From positions 1 through 22,071 of the IMG/VR virus record IMGVR_UViG_3300042923_000220: a stretch of DNA of 22,071 nucleotides. The stretch is one strand, 5' to 3'. Below are positions 6,548-14,173 of this stretch, piece by piece. Positions within the stretch are counted from its first letter, which is position 1. The number at the start of each line of letters is the position of its first letter. The stretch comes from a virus. The notes beneath the pieces were generated by a model that was given only the letters and a program-made list of their open reading frames with translations, had not been told where the DNA came from and made no database searches. A program made the translations under genes and the position numbers.

Positions 6548-6766
6548 ATGCTTAAAGACGAACCACTTGATGCCGGGGTAGAAGAAATAACAATTACTCT
6601 GAAATCAAACCTGGATCTATACATTGGACAAATCCTAGAAACAACCGATACAGAGGGCCACAAGGTACTTTGTGCGGTTACGGAAATTAACAGCGTCAAG
6701 ATCAAGAAAGGAAAGTTGTCGCTGGACTGCAAAATGCTTCCTCTGCATTTGATCAACGGGGTTTGA
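6548..6766 (+). CDS. Small beta-rich phage protein, 72 aa, unknown
   Basis: Starts MLKDEPLDAGVEEITITLKS and continues NLDLYIGQILETTDTEGHKV, then a LCAVTEINSVKIKKGKLSLD strand pair. It looks like a small beta-barrel or OB-like fold, but no family was recognised. The ATG at 6548 is seven bases after AGGCGGT; the in-frame GTG at 6539 is too close to be used. It is next to the Acb2-like gene in the accessory block. Confidence 0.65.
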   Translation: MLKDEPLDAGVEEITITLKSNLDLYIGQILETTDTEGHKVLCAVTEINSVKIKKGKLSLDCKMLPLHLINGV

Positions 6767-6824
6767 TCCCTTACATCGAGCCGAACGAATAAGCTTAAGG
6801 AGATTGCGACTGGAGGCCGTATCC

Positions 6825-6899
6825 ATGCTTCTAATCATCTTTTTAACGATTGGAACAGTACTAAACGACATCACTAATCAATCTATAAACAAATGGTAG
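6825..6899 (+). CDS. Tiny membrane peptide, 24 aa
   Basis: ATG eight bases after a clean GGAGG (6812-6816). It encodes MLLIIFLTIGTVLND plus a short polar tail ending SINKW. The first 13 residues are hydrophobic, enough for membrane insertion. The stop overlaps the start of the next tiny gene (ATGGTAG). It is too short for family recognition; the ribosome binding site is the main support. Confidence 0.5.
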   Translation: MLLIIFLTIGTVLNDITNQSINKW

Positions 6900-6976
6900 A
6901 CAGTATTGTAAACGGACTCATCATCACATTGCTGGCAACAGTGATTAAATCAATCTTTGAACGAAAGCGGAGGTAA
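6893..6976 (+). CDS. Tiny membrane peptide with basic tail, 27 aa
   Basis: Starts inside the end of the preceding peptide (ATG 6893, stop of the former at 6897-6899) and would be translated by coupling, as it has no ribosome binding site of its own. It encodes MVDSIVNGLIITLLATVIKS followed by IFERKRR: one membrane helix and a positive C-terminus. This layout resembles type I toxin peptides (Fst/TxpA-like) and small phage membrane effectors, but no antitoxin RNA was recognised. Function unknown. Confidence 0.5.
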   Translation: MVDSIVNGLIITLLATVIKSIFERKRR

Positions 6977-6981
6977 CCATG

Positions 6982-7149
6982 ATGAAATGTGACTACATCG
7001 GCTGTACATCAGACGCAACCACGAGCGGACATATTTACGGGCATCTCAGTTATAGCGGAAAGCCCGACGAACTTCACCCCGTTAACGCCTGCGATAAGCA
7101 CAAACAAGAAGATGGATTTTTCGAACAAGTGGGTAACAAAGACGAGTGA
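6982..7149 (+). CDS. Small zinc-binding protein, 55 aa
   Basis: Starts MKCDYIGCTSDATTSGHIYG and contains C-x4-C near the start and NACDKHKQEDGFF (C-x2-H) later, giving a likely C2CH zinc site. GGAGGT lies seven bases upstream of the ATG at 6982; a second ATG at 6979 directly before it would add one Met. Similar short CxxxxC...CxxH proteins occur in phages with no known role. Confidence 0.65.
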   Translation: MKCDYIGCTSDATTSGHIYGHLSYSGKPDELHPVNACDKHKQEDGFFEQVGNKDE

Positions 7150-7160
7150 GGTGATAACCA

Positions 7161-7337
7161 ATGAGCGAAATCATTCGCAAAATGGACGAACTAAACGACC
7201 TATGTGAAGGCGTACTTGCGGTGCCGAATCCAGAAGAGCGAACAAAAGAAACTCAACGCAAAACAGCCGAAGCATTCAGAAAGGCCCCGTTTTTCAAAGG
7301 ATACAAACCCGACTTCTACTTCAGGACAAAGGATTGA
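7161..7337 (+). CDS. Small phage protein, 58 aa, unknown
   Basis: Starts MSEIIRKMDELNDLCEGVLA, helical and acidic, then a basic stretch and an aromatic end FFKGYKPDFYFRTKD. GAGGTGAT lies five bases ahead of the ATG. It is twelve bases downstream of the zinc-binding protein and ten bases upstream of the ArpU-like gene, in one operon. An overlapping frame open from 7204 is only an upstream extension of the ArpU-like gene. Confidence 0.65.
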   Translation: MSEIIRKMDELNDLCEGVLAVPNPEERTKETQRKTAEAFRKAPFFKGYKPDFYFRTKD

Positions 7338-7347
7338 GGTGAGACTT

Positions 7348-7893
7348 ATGGTAGACGTAAAGAAACTGTTATACAAATCCAAACAGTTAGCAGAAGCCAG
7401 AAGAAATGCATTAACAGCTATTGACTCACTAGAAGAGCGAAGCCGAAGATACCGACAAGACGAGAACTGGTACATTCGAGGATCCGCACCGTCTAACCCT
7501 GTACTCGCCACATGCATACAAGAAGAGGATACAGTCGGACGAATCGATTACATGCGTTGGGTAGTCAAGGAGCTCAACATCATCATTGATGCGATCAGCC
7601 GAGCAGCTCAGACGCTGAACCAGGAGCAAAGGCAGCTTATCACACTGAGATACTTTGACGACAACACAGTGACCTATGTATGCGGTGAAATGCACATCAA
7701 AGAGAATAAGTATAACTACACCCATAGAATCGCTATAGAGGCCATGGGAGCGTGCCTGAACCCGTTGTGCATCACAGAGGAATACTTGGATTCGCTGTTG
7801 TTCTCAGGGTACAAACTGAGATTGGATGGACTGAACAAACCAAGGAAAATTCAAGATTTTGAGAGGATAATGAGTGGTTTTCAGGCCTCTTGA
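7348..7893 (+). CDS. ArpU-like late transcriptional regulator
   Basis: A 181-aa helical protein. The N-terminal half is a charged helix bundle (DVKKLLYKSKQLAEARRNAL). Residues about 90-130 look like a sigma-70 region-4-type helix-turn-helix: LNQEQRQLITLRYFDDNTV then a second helix and KYNYTHRIAIEAMGACL. This arrangement, and the position just before the terminase genes, fits the ArpU/RinA-like family that turns on packaging and structural genes in Gram-positive phages. The ATG at 7348 follows GAGGTGAG; the longer frame from 7204 would overlap the previous gene. Its target would be a late promoter, none of which was clearly recognised in 7894-8130. Confidence 0.7.
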   Translation: MVDVKKLLYKSKQLAEARRNALTAIDSLEERSRRYRQDENWYIRGSAPSNPVLATCIQEEDTVGRIDYMRWVVKELNIIIDAISRAAQTLNQEQRQLITLRYFDDNTVTYVCGEMHIKENKYNYTHRIAIEAMGACLNPLCITEEYLDSLLFSGYKLRLDGLNKPRKIQDFERIMSGFQAS

Positions 7894-7942
7894 CGTAGTA
7901 AAGTAGTATCATAGCAAGTCTCATACAGCAGGACGTGATAAT

Positions 7943-8056
7943 ATGGATAACCTCCCCGATGTGGTGTCCTTATTCTCAGTCCTGTTTTTAATTTGGTTTA
8001 GAATATGGTGCTACGTCTATTATGACGTGTTAGGTGATGACGAGGATAAAGACTGA
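7943..8056 (+). CDS. Small membrane protein, 37 aa
   Basis: Encodes MDNLPDVVSLFSVLFLIWF, continuing through RIWCYVYY and an acidic tail GDDEDKD. One membrane helix of about 19 residues is evident. The ribosome binding site AGGACGTGAT is imperfect but well placed. It fills most of the gap between the regulator and the terminase; the rest (8057-8130) shows only a short GGGC/GCCC hairpin and the terminase ribosome binding site. Function unknown. Confidence 0.5.
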   Translation: MDNLPDVVSLFSVLFLIWFRIWCYVYYDVLGDDEDKD

Positions 8057-8130
8057 TTGGGCGATGCCCGGAGGTGATCCCGATTATCTGCAACACATCG
8101 GCAACTAGCCAAGAGAGGGAGTGAGAGGGA

Positions 8131-8661
8131 ATGGCTAGACCTAGCAAGTACGACACGCATGTACAACCGAAGCTAAACCTAGTGGAAGCGTGGGCTAGGG
8201 ATGGCTTAACGGACGATCAGATCGCAAACAATTTAGGGATTGCGGTATCGACACTGTACGAGTATAAAAAGGAGTATTCGGAGTTTGCGGAGGCTTTAAA
8301 AAACGGCAAGGATGATATTGACGTAATCGTTGAAAACTCACTACTAAAGCGTGCGGTTGGATACGAGTACGAGGAAACTACTCAAGAACCGTTGTATGAC
8401 ATTGAAGGTAATCCCATATTAAACCATGACGGGACTCCGAAAATAGCCGTAACCAAAATCGTACGAAAGCAAGTAGCACCTGACACCACAGCACAAATAT
8501 TCTGGTTGAAAAATAGGCGTCCTGCAGCATGGCGAGATAAGCAGGACATTGAACATAGCGGAAACGTCACGCAGGAAGTAAAGCACGATTTACGCAAGTT
8601 GGATCGAAAGGAGTTGGCAGCACTTGAGCAGATCCTTAGCAAAACTGCCGACTCTGGATGA
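8131..8661 (+). CDS. terS: Terminase small subunit
   Basis: A 176-aa protein. It starts MARPSKYDTHVQPKLNLVEA, with a helix-turn-helix at about residues 25-50 (GLTDDQIANNLGIAVSTLYE) that would recognise the packaging site. The middle is a helical/beta segment (ENSLLKRAVGYEYEETTQE) and the C-terminal part WLKNRRPAAWRDKQ is typical of phage small terminases. It works with the large subunit encoded directly downstream, whose start lies inside this gene. GAGAGGGA serves as ribosome binding site. Confidence 0.85.
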   Translation: MARPSKYDTHVQPKLNLVEAWARDGLTDDQIANNLGIAVSTLYEYKKEYSEFAEALKNGKDDIDVIVENSLLKRAVGYEYEETTQEPLYDIEGNPILNHDGTPKIAVTKIVRKQVAPDTTAQIFWLKNRRPAAWRDKQDIEHSGNVTQEVKHDLRKLDRKELAALEQILSKTADSG

Positions 8662-10156
8662 GGTAAGACAGGCAAGATCGTACCAAGATTTCTCCTACTT
8701 CATCGATTACGACAGTGAATACCGAGATGCAGAAGGAAAACACCTTGATGTCCTAGACGAAACACTCATGAAAGTATCCTCCGGCGAACTTAAGCGTGTC
8801 ATAGTCACCATGCCTCCACGTCATGGCAAATCCGAGCGAGTGAGCAAAAAGTTCCCGGCTTGGCATGTCGGCAAGAATCCCGGCGATGAAATCATATTAG
8901 CCTCGTACTCGGTTGACCTGAGTCGGGGCTTTTCTCGTATTGCCCGTGACACGCTAACGGCTCATTCTAACACGTTTGGGGTGAAGGTAGACCCTAACAA
9001 CCAATCGGCTGAATCATGGGGCATAGAGGGATATAGAGGCGGTGTGACCGCAGCAGGGGTAGGAGGACCCATAACCGGTAAAGGCGCACGGATCGCCATC
9101 ATCGATGACCCTGTGAAGAACGCAGAGGAAGCCAATTCCGAGGTGATGCGTGAGAAGGTATGGGATTGGTATCAATCGACTTTATACACCCGATTAACGC
9201 CGGATGGACGCATTATCGTGGTTATGACCCGTTGGCATGAGGATGATTTAGTGGGGCGACTCCTAAAAAAGCAAAAGGAAGAGATTGAAGCCGGAACACA
9301 TGTTGGAGAGAAGTGGACGGTGATCAACTTTCCTGCACTAGCCGAGGCAGACGATTACCTGGGACGTGCAGAGGGCGAAGCGTTATGGCCGGAGTTTGGA
9401 TTCAACAGAGAGCGTATGCTGCAGATATTTGCAGATGTTGGCTCATATGTGGCGAATGCCTTGTATCAGCAACGGCCATCAGCAGCAGGGGGAACGATAT
9501 TCAAGCGGATCCACTTTAGGTACTTCCGAGAAGAGACAATAGGTAATGCACAATACTTTGTGTATGGTGAAAAAAGAGTCCTAAAGCGTGAGTGCTGGGC
9601 ATTCCAGACAGTCGACACAGCAAACAGTGAGAAAACAATCAATGACTATTTCGTGGTGAGTACCTGGTATGTCACACCTCAGAATGAATTGCTGTGGTAT
9701 GACGCTTATCGAACACACATCACTGGGCCCGATCAAAAACCGCTGATGAAAGAGCTTAACAACCGATACCGACCGAGATTCCAAGCCATTGAAGATAAAA
9801 CATTTGGAACGAATCTCATACAAGAAATGAAACGAGAAGGCATGACGGTACGACCTATCAAAGTAGACAAGGATAAAGTCACACGATCACTCGTTATAGC
9901 TGCCCGTTATGAAGTCGGTTCAGTGTACCACAGAGAGGATATGCCGAACCTTACAGACGTTGAGGATGAGCTGCTTTCGTTCCCGAGAGGTAAAAACGAT
10001 GATACGGTGGATACGGCTTCAATAGCTGGGGAAATTGTTCATAGCATCGTAGCGGACAGCACGCCTTGGAACGCTACTCCGGACGATAGGGCTAACAATG
10101 AATTCGAAACAGACTATGACGAAGATAACGAACCAACGGAAGAAGGTTTCTGGTGA
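8624..10156 (+). CDS. terL: Terminase large subunit
   Basis: A 510-aa packaging motor and nuclease. ATPase: Walker A PPRHGKS (64-70), Walker B AIIDD (158-162), coupling motif MTRWH (201-205). Nuclease (RNase H-like): D331 in QTVDTA, E390/D391 in AIEDKTFG, and D460/D463 in DDTVDTA. The length is normal. TTG start at 8624, nine bases after AAAGGAG (8608-8614); no other start fits, and it gives a 38-base overlap with the small subunit. The acidic C-terminus (DYDEDNEPTEEGFW) may contact the portal. It drives DNA through the portal encoded two genes downstream. Confidence 0.95.
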   Translation: MSRSLAKLPTLDEVRQARSYQDFSYFIDYDSEYRDAEGKHLDVLDETLMKVSSGELKRVIVTMPPRHGKSERVSKKFPAWHVGKNPGDEIILASYSVDLSRGFSRIARDTLTAHSNTFGVKVDPNNQSAESWGIEGYRGGVTAAGVGGPITGKGARIAIIDDPVKNAEEANSEVMREKVWDWYQSTLYTRLTPDGRIIVVMTRWHEDDLVGRLLKKQKEEIEAGTHVGEKWTVINFPALAEADDYLGRAEGEALWPEFGFNRERMLQIFADVGSYVANALYQQRPSAAGGTIFKRIHFRYFREETIGNAQYFVYGEKRVLKRECWAFQTVDTANSEKTINDYFVVSTWYVTPQNELLWYDAYRTHITGPDQKPLMKELNNRYRPRFQAIEDKTFGTNLIQEMKREGMTVRPIKVDKDKVTRSLVIAARYEVGSVYHREDMPNLTDVEDELLSFPRGKNDDTVDTASIAGEIVHSIVADSTPWNATPDDRANNEFETDYDEDNEPTEEGFW

Positions 10157-10377
10157 ACATATACGTGATATACAAAGAAGGAGTCGTAATCAACGCCACA
10201 CCCGTTCCTAGAGTGGTCATAGACGGGTTTAAACAAGGCGCAGATAAAATCCAACTATGGCGAAATGACAAGCTTATAAAGACGTTTACAAGCCTTAAGG
10301 AGTTTACTCGGTTTGTCAATCCAAGGCCGAGTGAAGATGATGATACTGGTGACGGAGGAAATGGGTATGACTGGTGA
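10153..10377 (+). CDS. Small phage protein, 74 aa, unknown
   Basis: GTG start overlapping the terminase stop (GTGA), preceded by GAAGAAGG. Begins MNIYVIYKEGVVINATPVPR, then KIQLWRNDKLIKTFTSLKEF, and ends in an acidic Gly/Asp tail. The front looks like a small beta fold. Genes of this size are common between terminase and portal; no function known. Confidence 0.65.
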   Translation: MNIYVIYKEGVVINATPVPRVVIDGFKQGADKIQLWRNDKLIKTFTSLKEFTRFVNPRPSEDDDTGDGGNGYDW

Positions 10378-10591
10378 TGTACACTTTGCGCTTGTTGCTG
10401 TTTCCATTTTTGGGCTAGTTGTAACATTTGTTTCGTACTTGCAACACAGGGCGCAACAAGAGACTATAGACCGCTTGACGGACAAACTCATGTCACGCAG
10501 CTATGTGGAGTACAAGAGTATTGGAGCGCCAAAGGAAGAAGATGCAAGCCCTATAAGGGAAGAAGAATCCAAAGGATGGTACGACCATTAA
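10367..10591 (+). CDS. Small membrane protein, 74 aa
   Basis: One clear membrane helix (HFALVAVSIFGLVVTFVSYL, residues 6-25), then a charged cytoplasmic helix (ETIDRLTDKLMSRSYVEYKS) and an acidic end. GGAGG (10354-10358) is eight bases before the ATG at 10367; the ATG at 10361 is too close to it. The gene overlaps the preceding one by 11 bases. It sits between terminase and portal, where similar one-helix proteins of unknown role are often found. Confidence 0.7.
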   Translation: MTGDVHFALVAVSIFGLVVTFVSYLQHRAQQETIDRLTDKLMSRSYVEYKSIGAPKEEDASPIREEESKGWYDH

Positions 10592-10603
10592 GGAGGTGAT
10601 GAT

Positions 10604-12733
10604 TTGTCAACCTTAGATAAGATAAAAGGGATCTTCATCGACTCTCCAGCCGACAAAGAAACCAAAGCTAACCTGAATACACCTGAACAGCAGAAGCTTG
10701 TCGATGTAGTCATGGGCGATTACCCAGCTTTCCGAGAAGGCAGGCAGGACATAGAGGACACATGGCGCACAGAGGATCGGATGTACGAGGGCGGCAAGAA
10801 GCAATGGGAAGGTTTGCGTTCAGAAGCGACCATGAAGAATCGGCCTAACAGCTCGGATAATATCGCATTCTCACAGATCGAGTCCATTGTATCGGCGCTA
10901 ACCGGATGGACACCGGAAGGGAAGTATCTAGCTACTGAGGATGGTGACGAAGCCAAAGCGCAGGAGTTAGCCAAGTTCATGCCATGGGAGCTCCGGGAGA
11001 TCAAGTTCAAAGCTAAGTATGTGAAGGCCGTTAGAAGGTTCGTCAATCATGGACTGTTCCTACTCAAGCAAGTTCACGATCCCACTGTTGAGGGTGGTCG
11101 AGGACAGAACAGATGGACAGGTCAAAACGATGTAATCCCCTTAGACTACGGCTCTTTCTTTCCAGACCCGAGGATAGGGGATTTGTTGTATATCCAAAAA
11201 TCGAAGGCTCTCATCCTCAAATATGTGCATGAAATTGAGTATTTCTCCGAACGGTTTGGGGAGCAAGGAAAGAAAGTGCAGCCGGACGATAGTTCCAGTG
11301 ATGTGAAAATATTCGAAGAGGACCGTACACCATCGGAAAACACGTTCAACACCACATCGGGCGGTAGTGGATCCCAACAAAGAAGGTCACAAACGGCCGG
11401 ACTTATCGAGTATTGGTACAAAGGAACGCCAAAGATCATGACTAAGGAAGACAAACAAGCGTTCAAGGAATTGGCTGAACAAAAGCTCTCCGAAGGTAAG
11501 GACCCGACTGAGGCATTAGCGAAGTCAGAAGGCAAGGCAAAAGGTGTCCATTGCATTTACGTATCAACTACAGGCGTATTCTTGGAGCACAAATCCTATG
11601 TGTACGATCATGGTCAATACCCTGTTACCGTTAGATGCTTATTTACCGTAGAGGGCAGCATATGGCCGAAAGGGTACATGAGGGACCTGGTAAGCCCTCA
11701 GATTATGCTCAACAAGTTCTCCGAGTTGGCGGTTGAACAAACGGCTAAGATGGGCAACGGAGCGGTCATGTACGAAGAGGGTGCGATTGCCGAACCCAAG
11801 ATCAACATATGGAAACGAATCCGCAGCACAGTTGGTGCAATGCTCCCGGTAGTAAGGTTGGATGGCGTGAAGGAGATCGAAGGCAAGGGACCGCCTCCAA
11901 TGATTATGAACTTTATTCAACATTGGTTGACCATCCTACAGAAGATTCCAAGGCGGTTTGATAACTCCAACGGCGGCGCAAGCTTTCAAGGGGAGTCAGG
12001 GAAGCATGCAGAAGCCCTGCAATCGGCTGCACAAGGAAATCTATCTACCCCGACTGAACTCATCGAGGACGGCCTAGCAGAATCGTTTGAGCAGCTAATC
12101 GAGTTGGTAGCGCAGTTCTACCCGACTGAGCGAATAGGTAGGGTGTTGGGTAAAAAGTTCTCCATGAGCCGAGACACATTAATCAGCTCAGAAATGGTGG
12201 ATTATGAAACAGGCAACATGATACCGGATCCGCAAACGGGTGAAATGGTGCCCGAGGTTATCCAGGTTAAAGAAGAATATGTGCCAAAGTTTGATATATC
12301 CGTATCCATTGGGGTTGAACGTCCGACTGACAGAGAGTACTGGGTGAACCTTGCGTTTACATTGTTAGACAAAATCGATCCCAACACACAGATGCCCATG
12401 ATTGACACACAAGGGGTACAGTATGTGATTGAAAATGGGCGTATGGAACCGTTCGAAATCATAGCCGATCGCATCCAAAAGGAACAGATGCTCATGCAAC
12501 AGATGCAGGAATTGCAGGGACAGGTTGAGCAGCTGACTCAAGACAACCAAGTCATGCAGGATATGCTCGTTGAAGCTGAGCAAAACAACATGGGGCAATC
12601 AGTTGAAGCGCTCCGAATGCTACAGGAAGACGAAGACAGACAGCATCAACGGAATATGGACGTGAACAAAATAGACATCGAACGCCAAAGAGTGGCCCAA
12701 ATGGGGCAACGTCAGGCGATCGGTGCAAGGTGA
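10604..12733 (+). CDS. Portal protein, large P22-type
   Basis: A 709-aa protein. The TTG start at 10604 follows AAGGAGGTGATG. The N-terminal part has helices of the portal wing (RTEDRMYEGGKKQWEG) and NSSDNIAFSQIESIVSALTG; the centre contains the aromatic-rich wing and stem segments; the end is a long coiled coil (about 620-709, QLQGQVEQLTQDNQVMQ-like) as in the barrel helices of P22-type portals. The length matches P22 gp1 (725 aa) rather than the 400-500 aa of siphovirus portals. Twelve copies would form the packaging gate and tail platform. A terminator follows two bases after the stop. Confidence 0.85.
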   Translation: MSTLDKIKGIFIDSPADKETKANLNTPEQQKLVDVVMGDYPAFREGRQDIEDTWRTEDRMYEGGKKQWEGLRSEATMKNRPNSSDNIAFSQIESIVSALTGWTPEGKYLATEDGDEAKAQELAKFMPWELREIKFKAKYVKAVRRFVNHGLFLLKQVHDPTVEGGRGQNRWTGQNDVIPLDYGSFFPDPRIGDLLYIQKSKALILKYVHEIEYFSERFGEQGKKVQPDDSSSDVKIFEEDRTPSENTFNTTSGGSGSQQRRSQTAGLIEYWYKGTPKIMTKEDKQAFKELAEQKLSEGKDPTEALAKSEGKAKGVHCIYVSTTGVFLEHKSYVYDHGQYPVTVRCLFTVEGSIWPKGYMRDLVSPQIMLNKFSELAVEQTAKMGNGAVMYEEGAIAEPKINIWKRIRSTVGAMLPVVRLDGVKEIEGKGPPPMIMNFIQHWLTILQKIPRRFDNSNGGASFQGESGKHAEALQSAAQGNLSTPTELIEDGLAESFEQLIELVAQFYPTERIGRVLGKKFSMSRDTLISSEMVDYETGNMIPDPQTGEMVPEVIQVKEEYVPKFDISVSIGVERPTDREYWVNLAFTLLDKIDPNTQMPMIDTQGVQYVIENGRMEPFEIIADRIQKEQMLMQQMQELQGQVEQLTQDNQVMQDMLVEAEQNNMGQSVEALRMLQEDEDRQHQRNMDVNKIDIERQRVAQMGQRQAIGAR

Positions 12734-12735
12734 CG

Positions 12736-12770
12736 GGCTATTGGTGAGAATCCAGTAGCCTTTTCTATTG
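12736..12770 (+). terminator. Rho-independent terminator after portal
   Basis: GGCTATTGG (12736-12744), loop TGAGAAT, CCAGTAGCC (12752-12760): a 9-bp stem with one G-T pair, followed by TTTTCTATT. It separates portal from scaffold and capsid genes. No promoter is visible between it and 12821, so capsid expression would need read-through, antitermination or an unusual promoter. Confidence 0.85.
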
Positions 12771-12820
12771 CTTAACCCTAGCCCCAGCCATAGGGCCATT
12801 TGATAAAGGAGGATTTACCC

Positions 12821-13729
12821 ATGATTGAAGAGGAAGTAATCGGCAGCCAGTCCGAAGAATCCGAAGAAAGCGAAACGAGTTATAACGATGCCTTGAAAGC
12901 CTTTGGTGTTGAACCCGAAGTAAAGACGGAAGAAACCGAGGAAAAGCCAACTCCTGCCATAGAGAAGGCCGAACCGAAGAAACTCACCGTTAAGTACAAC
13001 AAAGAAGATGTTGAGATTGAAGAGGATAAGATCCCGGAGCTTGTAGAGAAGGGAATGAACCTTGACAAGGTACGCAATCAGAAAAACGAGTATGAAAAAG
13101 CCCTTGATCGTGTAGCCAAACAGCAAGGGTATAAAGATCATGCCGAGCTCATTGCGAACCTTGACCGAATCGAACTGGAAAAAGAGCAGCAGCAGAAAGA
13201 TCAGTTTGACCAAATGAAACAAAAGATCATCGAAGACCTGGTTTATAACGGTGTCGATGAACAAACAGCCCGAGAGTATGCGGAAAATAACCCTCTTGTG
13301 AAAGAGGCCCGTATTGCCCTCCAAGAGCGTGATAGAGTCCGGCAGGAACAACAAGCTCAATCGATGGAACAGCAACGCCTAGCAGGGTGGCAGGAGCTTT
13401 ATAACGCCTTTCCTGACATTGCAGAGGACGCAAAGAAGTTTTCAGAAGGAAAAAGAGCCGATTTCTACACGCCTGAAATGGAAGCCATGGTCAACCAAGG
13501 GTATAAGCCGATTGACGCTTACAAATTGGCGCACATGAATAGGTTGCAGACACAAACGAAAAAGGCGACTGAGCAGAGAATCATTAAAGAACAACATTTA
13601 GGACTCCGGTCGAAGGTGGAAACAACCTCCGCACCGGATAATGAACCGCAAGTACCGAAAGCACTCGCAGATGCGTTTGCGGCTTTTGGCTTGCCTGTTG
13701 AATCAGCTAAAAAATACGTGAAAAAGTGA
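12821..13729 (+). CDS. Capsid scaffolding protein
   Basis: A 302-aa protein, highly acidic at the start (MIEEEVIGSQSEESEESE), then long charged helices (KQQGYKDHAELIANLDRIE, EQTAREYAENNPLVKEARIA) and a basic C-terminus ending FGLPVESAKKYVKK. An acidic head, coiled middle and basic capsid-binding tail are the features of tailed-phage scaffolds, and the gene lies between portal and capsid genes. It would guide procapsid assembly and then leave or be cut; no protease is next to it. AAGGAGGATTTACCC precedes the ATG at 12821; an upstream in-frame ATG lacks a ribosome binding site. Confidence 0.8.
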   Translation: MIEEEVIGSQSEESEESETSYNDALKAFGVEPEVKTEETEEKPTPAIEKAEPKKLTVKYNKEDVEIEEDKIPELVEKGMNLDKVRNQKNEYEKALDRVAKQQGYKDHAELIANLDRIELEKEQQQKDQFDQMKQKIIEDLVYNGVDEQTAREYAENNPLVKEARIALQERDRVRQEQQAQSMEQQRLAGWQELYNAFPDIAEDAKKFSEGKRADFYTPEMEAMVNQGYKPIDAYKLAHMNRLQTQTKKATEQRIIKEQHLGLRSKVETTSAPDNEPQVPKALADAFAAFGLPVESAKKYVKK

Positions 13730-13740
13730 GGTTATGAAAA

Positions 13741-14160
13741 ATGACAGGTTTCGAGTGGCTGAATACTAGTCAATACGCCGTACCAAGTCGAGTCACGCAC
13801 ATTGCGGGTACGACTGATGAAGTTTTCACCAAAGGTGAAGCATTGATGTTAGCAAGTGGAAAGTGGACCAAGGCAACAAATGGCAGTCCAGTTGGAGGAT
13901 TCGCAAACGAGTCCAAAACATGTACCGCTGCCGACAACACTCTTGAGGTAATTGAGGCAAGAGCTGGTGACCGTTTCCGAGCTCCTTACACTGGAACTCC
14001 TGCAGGTGGTTTTGTAGTAGGTGTTAAACTGGCCGATATCTCCACAGACGGTCTATCTGTCTTATCATCCGATGTTACGGGCGGTCCATTCGCAGTATGG
14101 GAAATAAACACAACTAAATTGACGTGCGTAGTTACGGTAGTTAACCGTATCTTTAGCTAA
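13741..14160 (+). CDS. Head decoration-like protein
   Basis: A 139-aa beta-rich protein starting MTGFEWLNTSQYAVPSRVTH, with glycine-rich strands (ASGKWTKATNGSPVGGFANE; TPAGGFVVGVKLADIS). The position between scaffold and major capsid genes is where decoration or capsid-stabilising proteins sit, and the composition fits. No definite family match was recognised. GAGGTT precedes the ATG. Confidence 0.6.
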   Translation: MTGFEWLNTSQYAVPSRVTHIAGTTDEVFTKGEALMLASGKWTKATNGSPVGGFANESKTCTAADNTLEVIEARAGDRFRAPYTGTPAGGFVVGVKLADISTDGLSVLSSDVTGGPFAVWEINTTKLTCVVTVVNRIFS

Positions 14161-14173
14161 GGGGGAAATGTAG

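Noticed and set aside
7890-7918. Promoter starting with TTGACG after the ArpU-like gene
   Set aside because: No -10 element lies at 16-18 bases; the nearest candidate, TATCAT, is only 11 bases away.
8057-8130. A cos or pac packaging site before the terminase
   Set aside because: The position is plausible, but only a 4-bp GGGC/GCCC hairpin is visible and nothing identifies a cutting site.
12815-13375. A 186-codon open frame on the - strand opposite the scaffold gene
   Set aside because: Rich in Phe/Leu because it mirrors Glu/Lys codons of the scaffold; no ribosome binding site and it contradicts a gene with clear features.
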